This document shows positions 31,847 to 37,433 of a stretch of DNA of 37,433 bases, piece by piece. The notes beneath the pieces were generated by a model. That model made no database searches. It was not told the DNA's origin and worked only from the letters and a program-made list of their open reading frames with translations. Position numbers and translations under genes: made by a program. Origin of the DNA: Syntrophales bacterium (GTDB lineage: Bacteria > Desulfobacterota > Syntrophia > Syntrophales > UBA5619); the NCBI GenBank assembly GCA_030654195.1, contig JAURXV010000131.1:1-37433 (forward strand), in the 5' to 3' direction. Each line of letters begins with the position of its first letter. Position 1 is the stretch's first letter.

Positions 31847-33106
31847 TCACAACTTGAACAACCTCTGGACGGCCGCGACATACTGGAACTCATCCTTCTC
31901 GCGGCTCTCCTCCTTGAGACCGGTGATCGGGTCGTGCAGGATCTTGTTGACGATGGAGGCGACCAGCCACTCGATCCGCAACCGCTCCTCCGCGTCCAGC
32001 CCTCCGAGCCAGCGGGCGGATCTCTCCATTTCCCCCCGGACGATCCCCTCCATCTTCCCGCGCAGAGCCACGATCGTGGGCACGACGGCAAGGGCGTTGA
32101 ACCACTTCTCGAAGGCCGTGACCTCCTCGGCGATGATCTCCTCAGCCTTCATCGCCTCGGTCTTCCGCACCTCCCGGTTCGCATCGACCACGTCCTGCAG
32201 GTGGTCGATATTGTAGAGATAGACGTTTTCGATCTCGCCGGCCGCGGGATCGATGTCCCTTGGGACGGCGATGTCGATCAGAAAGAGCAGGCGGTCACGT
32301 TTCCGCCGCAACGCCGTGGCCACCATCTCCTTCGTCAGAATGTAGCCCGGTGCGCCGGTGGAGGCGATGACGATATCCACCTCCGGCAGGACCTCGGGAA
32401 ACCGGTCGAAGGCCACAGGAGTCCCCTGAAACAGGGCCGCCATCTCCTCGGCCCTGGAATAGGTCCGGTTCGCGATGTGTATGCGGCCCACCCCCTGGCG
32501 GAGCAGGTGGCGTGCCGCCAGTTCCGACATCTCTCCGGCGCCGATCAGAAGGACCGACTTCCCCTTGAGATTGCCGAAGATCTTTTTCGCCAGTTCCACC
32601 GCCGCATAGCTGACGGAAACGGCATTGCCGGCGATCCCCGTCTCCGTCCGAACCCGCTTGGCAACCAGAAAGGCGTGGTGACTCAGCCGGTTCAGGAGGA
32701 CCCCCGTCGTCCGGTGATCGACCGCCGTGCGGTAGGCCTCCTTCATCTGCCCCAGGATCTGCGGCTCCCCCATGACCATGGAATCGAGGCTCGACGTCAC
32801 GCGGAAGAGATGGCGGACCGCCTCCAGATCCCGGTAGATGTACAGGCATCGCTCCATCTCGGCAATGTCGAGATTCCCCTGACCGTATATGAAGGACTTC
32901 AGCCCGGCGACGGCCTGCTCGCTGTCTGTCACGCGGGAGATGACCTCAACCCGGTTGCAGGTGGAAAGACAGATCGCCTCACGGATCTCCGTCAGGCGCA
33001 TCAGCTCCGGGAGAGTCCGGTCCACCTCCCCGCAGGAGAGTTGAAGCCGCTCCCGGATCTCGAGAGGAGCCGTCTTATGGTTCATGCCAATGAGAACAAG
33101 TTGCAT
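31847..33106 (-). CDS. hemA: Glutamyl-tRNA reductase
   Basis: 419 residues. It reduces Glu-tRNA(Glu) to glutamate-1-semialdehyde, the first committed step of the C5 haem route. The start MQLVLIGMNHKTAPLEIRER is canonical, and the catalytic Cys lies in ICLSTCNRVE. The NADPH-binding domain shows VLLIGAGEMSELAARHLL, and the C-terminal dimerisation helix is complete. ATG at 33106 lies 4 bases after the stop of the ccsA/hemX-like gene, without an obvious Shine-Dalgarno sequence, so it probably depends on coupled translation. An open frame extends 16 codons upstream but is not family-like. Confidence 0.95.
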   Translation of the reverse strand: MQLVLIGMNHKTAPLEIRERLQLSCGEVDRTLPELMRLTEIREAICLSTCNRVEVISRVTDSEQAVAGLKSFIYGQGNLDIAEMERCLYIYRDLEAVRHLFRVTSSLDSMVMGEPQILGQMKEAYRTAVDHRTTGVLLNRLSHHAFLVAKRVRTETGIAGNAVSVSYAAVELAKKIFGNLKGKSVLLIGAGEMSELAARHLLRQGVGRIHIANRTYSRAEEMAALFQGTPVAFDRFPEVLPEVDIVIASTGAPGYILTKEMVATALRRKRDRLLFLIDIAVPRDIDPAAGEIENVYLYNIDHLQDVVDANREVRKTEAMKAEEIIAEEVTAFEKWFNALAVVPTIVALRGKMEGIVRGEMERSARWLGGLDAEERLRIEWLVASIVNKILHDPITGLKEESREKDEFQYVAAVQRLFKL

Positions 33107-33110
33107 AGAT

Positions 33111-33929
33111 TCACATAAAATTGTGGGCCGTCCGGAAGAAAAGCTTTCCGACAATCAGCAGGAGGGCAAGCGCCGTGAACACCATCAGCGACCAGCGGGC
33201 CGCCTTGCGTCCCTGCCACCCGATAACAAGCCGTTGATGGAGAAGGAAGGCATAGAGACCCCAGGCCAGAAGGGTCCAGACCTGTTTGGAATCCCACTGC
33301 CAGTGGCTTCCCCAGACGATCCGCGCCCAGAACGAACCGGCCAGAATGCCAAGCGTCAGCAGCGGAAATCCCCAAAACAGGCAGAGATAATTGATCCGGT
33401 CCAGATCTCGGAGCGACGGGAAGAGTCGGATCAGGCTCCCCTCTTTCTTCCGCCGGATCAGATTGTCCTGGAGCAGATACATGATGCCGGCGCAGGAAGC
33501 CACCGCAAACAGGGCCTCCCCGGTGATGGAGAGCATCACGTGGGCTGTGAACAAAGACCCTTTCAGCATGGCCGACGCGCCGACCTTCCCCCCCAACTCC
33601 ACGGAAGCGATGACCATGATCGCACAGATCACGGGCGAGACAAACGCCCCCAGGACCCGGGTTTTGGTCCTCAGTTGCATCGCAAGATAGGCCGCCGCCA
33701 TGACCCAGGCAAAGAAGGAGAGGACATCGTAAAGGCCGATGGCCGGGATCATTCCCTCCGCAAACCAGCGGGAGATAAAGGAGGAGGTATGGATGACGAG
33801 GGCCGCAAGCATCAGACCGGTGGCGAATCGCGCCGGCATGACCCTTCTACCCCAGAGCGAGCCTCCGTAGACGACGGCCGAGGCCAGATAGACGGCCAGG
33901 GCCACCTTGAACAGGGCAATTCCCATCAT
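33111..33929 (-). CDS. CcsA/HemX-type cytochrome c assembly membrane protein
   Basis: 272 residues with about eight membrane helices. The haem-handling tryptophan-rich motif is present as IVWGSHWQWDSKQVWTLLAW, with conserved histidines nearby (LFTAHVMLSITGEAL, LLHQRLVIGW). CcsA moves haem to apocytochrome c in System II; HemX, its relative located before hemA in many bacteria, lowers the level of glutamyl-tRNA reductase. The position directly before hemA supports the HemX reading. The ATG overlaps the stop of the cysG-N gene (ATGA). Confidence 0.82.
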   Translation of the reverse strand: MMGIALFKVALAVYLASAVVYGGSLWGRRVMPARFATGLMLAALVIHTSSFISRWFAEGMIPAIGLYDVLSFFAWVMAAAYLAMQLRTKTRVLGAFVSPVICAIMVIASVELGGKVGASAMLKGSLFTAHVMLSITGEALFAVASCAGIMYLLQDNLIRRKKEGSLIRLFPSLRDLDRINYLCLFWGFPLLTLGILAGSFWARIVWGSHWQWDSKQVWTLLAWGLYAFLLHQRLVIGWQGRKAARWSLMVFTALALLLIVGKLFFRTAHNFM

Positions 33930-34576
33930 CGCGGTTCCACCTCCATCTCTATGCCCGTCAGCCCCCGAATCAGATCCTTCACATCCCCCCACCGCTTGGC
34001 GCGGATATGATCCAGGATCTCCGAAGAGACAACGACCTCGAAACACGCACGATTCTCGTCGGAGGAGCGTCCCCCGGCGATGACCTTTCCCCGGAGCTTG
34101 CCCATAATCTCAAGCAGAATAGCGTACTCGGGACCGTAGACGGTCTCTAACTCTTTCCGGAGTTTTTTGGCCAGGGCGGGGCTCCTTCCGCCGGTGGAGA
34201 CGGCGATCGACAGATCCCCCCGCTCCACGATGGAAGGAAGGATGAAATCGCACCGCGTGGGGTCGTCAACGATGTTGACCGGAATCCCCAAGGCGCGGGC
34301 GTCCCTCACGATCCGCCCGTTGACGGCCTCGTCGTCCGTCGCGCCGATCACGAGAAAGGCGCCGACGAGACAGGAATCCTCATAGTCGGCGTCGCGGTGG
34401 ACGACTTTTCCTTCCCCGTTCCACGCCGCGAGGAGCGGCGTCAGGCTCTTCCCCACAACTTCCACGCGGGCGCCACAGGCGAGAAGCCTTTCGACCTTCC
34501 GTTCGGCAACGTTTCCGCCGCCGACAACGACGCATTTACGTCCGGTAATATCGAGAAAAAGGGGGTAATATCTCAC
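33926..34576 (-). CDS. Precorrin-2 dehydrogenase / sirohydrochlorin ferrochelatase (CysG-N/Met8-like)
   Basis: 216 residues. It begins RYYPLFLDITGRKCVVVGGG, with the NAD-binding loop VVGGGNVAERKVERLLACGA. The dehydrogenase signature follows: LVIGATDDEAVNGRI, then PVNIVDDPTRCDFILPSI and LSIAVSTGGRSPALAKKLR. It oxidises precorrin-2 to sirohydrochlorin and, like Met8p, may insert iron. The start chosen is GTG at 34576 with GGGAG upstream; the frame runs back into the REP element but that part is not family-like. It is the first gene of the haem operon. Confidence 0.9.
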   Translation of the reverse strand: MRYYPLFLDITGRKCVVVGGGNVAERKVERLLACGARVEVVGKSLTPLLAAWNGEGKVVHRDADYEDSCLVGAFLVIGATDDEAVNGRIVRDARALGIPVNIVDDPTRCDFILPSIVERGDLSIAVSTGGRSPALAKKLRKELETVYGPEYAILLEIMGKLRGKVIAGGRSSDENRACFEVVVSSEILDHIRAKRWGDVKDLIRGLTGIEMEVEPR

Positions 34577-34595
34577 AACCGCTCCCAAGCCATTT

Positions 34596-34628
34596 TCTGG
34601 GGACACGATGCGGCATCATGTCCCCAGA
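34596..34628. repeat. REP-like palindrome at the head of the haem operon
   Basis: TCTGGGGACACGATG (34596-34610) pairs with 34614-34628 with one mismatch. It shares its core with the two elements near hemC. It lies in the divergent gap between the haem operon and prmA and would be transcribed as part of the haem operon leader. Confidence 0.75.
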
Positions 34629-34671
34629 TGCGAGTAGACGCTATCATGAAGATTTCCAAAATTCAAGCCGC

Positions 34672-34700
34672 TTGAAATATCCGCCCGGAAAAGTTATAGG
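34672..34700 (+). promoter_or_regulatory. Candidate promoter of prmA-rsmE
   Basis: TTGAAA (34672-34677) and TATAGG (34695-34700) are 17 bases apart, about 90 bases before the prmA start. The opposite strand carries a weaker TTGAAT...TAGCGT pair that could serve the haem operon, making this a divergent promoter region. Confidence 0.45.
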
Positions 34701-34792
34701 TATACAGCAAGAACAACCAAGGAGTGAGGGGTTTTTCCGGGTGAAAGGGGCTGTGGATCGTGCCGAAACAGCATGGAAAAGCGGGGGAGAAG

Positions 34793-35719
34793 ATGGGCGA
34801 CTGGCTGAAACTCGAGTTTTCCGCCCCGATGGAAATGATCGACGCGTTGAACAACTTCGTGACGGAGATCGGCGCCCAGGGCGCCTTCCAGGAAACCCTG
34901 GAACCGCGTCCGTCGAACGGTTCCCCCGCACCCGCCTCCGGGGAACTCCTGAAAGCCTTTCTCCCGTTCGACCTCCGCCTGGAGCAACGTCTTACCGCAC
35001 TTCAGGTCTACACCGACAGCCTGACGGAGCTCTTCCCGGAGCTTGAGAAGCCCGGCTTCCGGACAGAGATCATCCGCGATCCCGATTGGGGGGAGGCGTG
35101 GAAGAAATACTTCAAGCCCCTCCGGGTGAGCCGGAACATCGTCATCAAACCGACTTGGGAACGCTTCTCACCGGCCGGCCGGGAGATCGTCATTGAGATC
35201 GATCCCGGCATGGCCTTCGGCACCGGCCAGCACCCCTCCACGAGGATGTGTCTGGAGGCGATCGACGAGATCCTCCGGAAGGAGCGGCCGGTCGAGCCGT
35301 GGCGCGTCCTCGACGTCGGAACGGGAACGGGCATTCTCGGCATCGCGTGCGCGAAGCTTGGCGCCGGGCGGGTCCTCTGCGTGGACAACGACGAGCAGGC
35401 GACGGAGATCGCACGGGAGAATGTTCGGATCAATCGGGTCGAAGAGCGCGTCACGGTCACCGGCCAGGACGTCGCCGAACTCACGGAACCCTTTAACCTG
35501 GTCGCGGCGAACCTGACGGCGAAGCTCCTCATCGAGCTTTATCCCCATCTCGTCCGTCTCACCCGCATCGGCGGCTACCTTGTTATCTCGGGAATCATCG
35601 AACAGAACAAACCGGAGATCGAGGCCCGTTTCGCGGGCGACTCCTTCCCGCTCCACCGCCTCATCACCGAAAAGGAGTGGGTCTGTTATCTCCTGAAGAA
35701 AGCAGGCGACCGTCTGTGA
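34793..35719 (+). CDS. prmA: Ribosomal protein L11 methyltransferase
   Basis: 308 residues. The substrate-recognition N-terminus (LKLEFSAPMEMIDALNNFV) is followed by DPGMAFGTGQHPSTRMCLEA, typical of PrmA. The SAM-binding motif is VLDVGTGTGILGIACAKLGA, and motif IV reads LVAANLTAKLLIEL. It uses SAM to trimethylate ribosomal protein L11. ATG at 34793 follows GGGGGAGAAG; a GTG at 34760 would add 11 residues without family support. The stop overlaps the next gene by 4 bases. Confidence 0.93.
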   Translation: MGDWLKLEFSAPMEMIDALNNFVTEIGAQGAFQETLEPRPSNGSPAPASGELLKAFLPFDLRLEQRLTALQVYTDSLTELFPELEKPGFRTEIIRDPDWGEAWKKYFKPLRVSRNIVIKPTWERFSPAGREIVIEIDPGMAFGTGQHPSTRMCLEAIDEILRKERPVEPWRVLDVGTGTGILGIACAKLGAGRVLCVDNDEQATEIARENVRINRVEERVTVTGQDVAELTEPFNLVAANLTAKLLIELYPHLVRLTRIGGYLVISGIIEQNKPEIEARFAGDSFPLHRLITEKEWVCYLLKKAGDRL

Positions 35720-36480
35720 CGATTCCCCGAATCTACCTACCGCGCACCCTCGAGACGGGCGCGATCTGCAAGGTGACGGCGGATCAGGCGCGTTACCTGA
35801 ACACGGTCCTCCGGATGAAGCAGGGCGACCCGTTTCGGATTTTCAACGGCACGGGTTGGGAATACAGGGCGCTCATCCGGAGGCAGACGGCGGAAGGGAT
35901 CGAGCTGGAGATCACCGACCGGTATGCGCTGCCCGCAGCCGAAATTCATATCGCCCTCTGCCAGGCCGTCCCCAAGGCGGAGAAGATGGATGGAATCATC
36001 CGGCACGCGACGGAACTGGGCGTGGAACGGATCATCCCCTTCTTCGCGGAGCGGTCCGTCCCCCACTGGGAGCCGGAGCGGCTTCCGCACAAACGGGAGC
36101 GTTGGCAGAAGATCGCGGTCGAGGCCTCCCGCCAGTGCGGCCGGTCCGACATCCCGGAGATCGGGGAGATCGTGACGTTTGAGCGAATGCTTCGCGCCGT
36201 TCCCGAAAGCGGCCTCAGACTGATCCCGTGGGAAGAGGAGACGACGACGCGGATCAGCACGGTCCTTCGGGACCCGGCATGGTCGGGGATGAAGGCGTTC
36301 ATCCTGGTGATCGGTCCGGAGGGAGGCTTCAGCGCGGAAGAGATCGAACTGGCCCGGCGGGCAGGTTTCCTGTCCGTCAGCCTCGGAAAGAGGGTGCTCC
36401 GCGTGGAGACGGCGTCACTTGCGCTCCTCGCCATCCTCCAGTACGAAATTGGAGCGCGGGAAATGGAATCCATGGAATGA
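35716..36480 (+). CDS. rsmE: 16S rRNA m3U1498 methyltransferase
   Basis: 254 residues, SPOUT class. An N-terminal PUA-like part (PRIYLPRTLETGAI, LRMKQGDPFRIFNGTGWEY) is followed by CQAVPKAEKMDGIIRHATEL, GVERIIPFFAERSV and RWQKIAVEASRQCGRS. The knotted SAM site is LVIGPEGGFSAEEIEL, with LGKRVLRVETASLALLAIL. GTG at 35716 overlaps the prmA stop (GTGA), the usual prmA-rsmE arrangement. Confidence 0.93.
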   Translation: MTIPRIYLPRTLETGAICKVTADQARYLNTVLRMKQGDPFRIFNGTGWEYRALIRRQTAEGIELEITDRYALPAAEIHIALCQAVPKAEKMDGIIRHATELGVERIIPFFAERSVPHWEPERLPHKRERWQKIAVEASRQCGRSDIPEIGEIVTFERMLRAVPESGLRLIPWEEETTTRISTVLRDPAWSGMKAFILVIGPEGGFSAEEIELARRAGFLSVSLGKRVLRVETASLALLAILQYEIGAREMESME

Positions 36481-36556
36481 CCTTGAAGAAGCCTGCGGTT
36501 TGCAGCTCCCCGGCAAGCCAAAGGGAATTCACCCGGGACCATGAAGGAGAGGAACC

Positions 36557-37171
36557 ATGACGGACAGACGGTACGGAGGTTTCTGGCGGCGGCTTTTTGC
36601 CTTTCTCATCGACCAGGTCATCCTCTACTTCGTCTCGCTGATTCTGTTTCTGATCGGCCTGCTCGCCCTCGGACTGAAAGGAGACGTGATGGGCCGCGTT
36701 CTCTCCTCCCTCGGGGATCCGGCACACGGAATAGGCGTCTTCTCGCTCCTTTACATCGCCGCGTCCCTCCTCGCCGGCATGATCTACTTCACCGGATTCC
36801 ACGGGATAGCGGGCCGGACGCCGGGAAAGATGCTCCTCGGGCTCCGCGTGATCCAGGCGTCGGGCGACCCGATCACCCCGGGCATCGCCTTCCTGCGGTG
36901 GGTGGGCTACCTGATCTCCGGATCCCTCTTCTGCCTCGGCTTCCTCTGGGTCGCCTTTGACGGCAGGAAGCAGGGGTGGCACGACAAGATCGCCGCAACC
37001 CTCGTCATCCGCCGGCGAGGCGATTCCGATCCGACGGACGCGGGAGAGGCGCCCACCGCATTCGCCGCCGCCGGAATACCCCCATCCGCCGGAGCGGAAG
37101 ATGCTTTCATCCCACTTCCGGAACAACAGCCGGAAAAGCCGTGCACCGACGGCGTATTGCCCGGCCCGTAA
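36557..37171 (+). CDS. RDD-family membrane protein
   Basis: 204 residues. The family signature is at the N-terminus, YGGFWRRLFAFLIDQVILYF, with the R and D of the RDD motif, followed by membrane helices and GRTPGKMLLGLRVI, then FLRWVGYLISG and DGRKQGWHDKIAATLVI. About 50 residues of Pro/Ala-rich tail follow. AGGAGAGG lies 4 bases upstream of the ATG. The role is unknown; some RDD proteins are transporters. The stop codon sits in the loop of a 7-bp GC hairpin. Confidence 0.85.
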   Translation: MTDRRYGGFWRRLFAFLIDQVILYFVSLILFLIGLLALGLKGDVMGRVLSSLGDPAHGIGVFSLLYIAASLLAGMIYFTGFHGIAGRTPGKMLLGLRVIQASGDPITPGIAFLRWVGYLISGSLFCLGFLWVAFDGRKQGWHDKIAATLVIRRRGDSDPTDAGEAPTAFAAAGIPPSAGAEDAFIPLPEQQPEKPCTDGVLPGP

Positions 37172-37199
37172 CGGGCCGCGACCCCGCCGGAAAAATGGC

Positions 37200-37226
37200 T
37201 TGACAAACGGGGGCATATTTTATAGA
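37200..37226 (+). promoter_or_regulatory. Candidate promoter of tRNA-Phe
   Basis: TTGACA (37200-37205) is followed after 15 bases by TATAGA (37221-37226), about 35 bases before the tRNA. The spacing is short but the -35 hexamer is perfect and the position is right. Confidence 0.5.
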
Positions 37227-37261
37227 GAGACCTACCATTTCGGCGATCGCCCGCCGAACGG

Positions 37262-37337
<76 letters not shown>

Positions 37338-37346
37338 TTATGAATC

Positions 37347-37380
37347 AAGGGGTTGTGGAACTTTTCCACAACCCCTTTTT
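37347..37380 (+). terminator. Rho-independent terminator after tRNA-Phe
   Basis: AAGGGGTTGTGGAA (37347-37360) pairs perfectly with 37364-37377 across a 3-base loop and is followed by a T-run. It ends the tRNA transcript 9 bases after the CCA. The remaining 50 bases to the window end are AT-rich and hold nothing I can name. Confidence 0.9.
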
Positions 37381-37433
37381 CTTTATCCGATCTTTTTTAC
37401 CGCTGCTTTAACCGCTTTTGAAATTTTTTTTGG

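Noticed and set aside
37162-37178. GC hairpin over the RDD gene stop as a terminator
   Set aside because: Only a 7-bp stem and no T-run follows.

Overview
The window looks like a chromosomal segment of an anaerobic, GC-rich bacterium of the Desulfobacterota/Deltaproteobacteria type, plausibly a Syntrophales-like lineage. The main reason is a haem operon built for the siroheme-dependent route: a CysG-N type precorrin-2 dehydrogenase, a CobA-HemD fusion and an AhbD-like radical SAM protein, with no HemE/HemF/HemG/HemH. The lineage is inference from gene content; no rRNA or other phylogenetic marker was compared.

Left flank (1-5.3 kb, all minus strand): the start of a membrane sensor protein cut by the window edge, a PstS-like phosphate-binding protein, a scar holding the last 37 codons of a threonine synthase gene and an unrecognised hydrophobic fragment, a haemolysin III/PAQR membrane protein, and polA with a degenerate proofreading domain.

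Centre (5.3-26.5 kb, all minus strand) is a defence island. In transcription order it holds: a very large DEAD/DEAH helicase with DUF1998 and a C-terminal Vsr/DUF559-like nuclease domain; a DUF4258 toxin and YgiT-type antitoxin pair; a DrmD-like SNF2 helicase overlapping a DrmMI-like adenine methyltransferase; an uncharacterised membrane protein and a soluble partner; a small helical protein overlapping a PD-(D/E)xK nuclease-like protein, followed by a TIR-like protein; a GmrSD-like DUF262 protein; an AlbA_2 relic; and a Septu-type PtuA/PtuB pair. The stretch from about 9.6 to 13.9 kb is visibly AT-richer than its surroundings. A 110-bp direct repeat from the DUF262 gene brackets the Septu/DUF262 block. 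The parts most likely to be new are the 9.6-12.5 kb module and the 12.7-13.9 kb pair. The DISARM-like core lacks drmA, drmB and drmC.

Right flank (26.9-34.6 kb, minus strand) is the haem operon. In transcription order it is cysG-N, ccsA/hemX-like, hemA, hemC, cobA-hemD, a 33-codon ORF resembling the start of ahbC, hemB and ahbD. Many junctions overlap by 4 nt. hemC appears to start at ATT behind a perfect Shine-Dalgarno sequence. Palindromic REP-like elements sit at three intergenic sites in this operon.

The right end (34.7-37.4 kb, plus strand) carries prmA, rsmE, an RDD-family membrane protein, and a tRNA-Phe with its own promoter and terminator.
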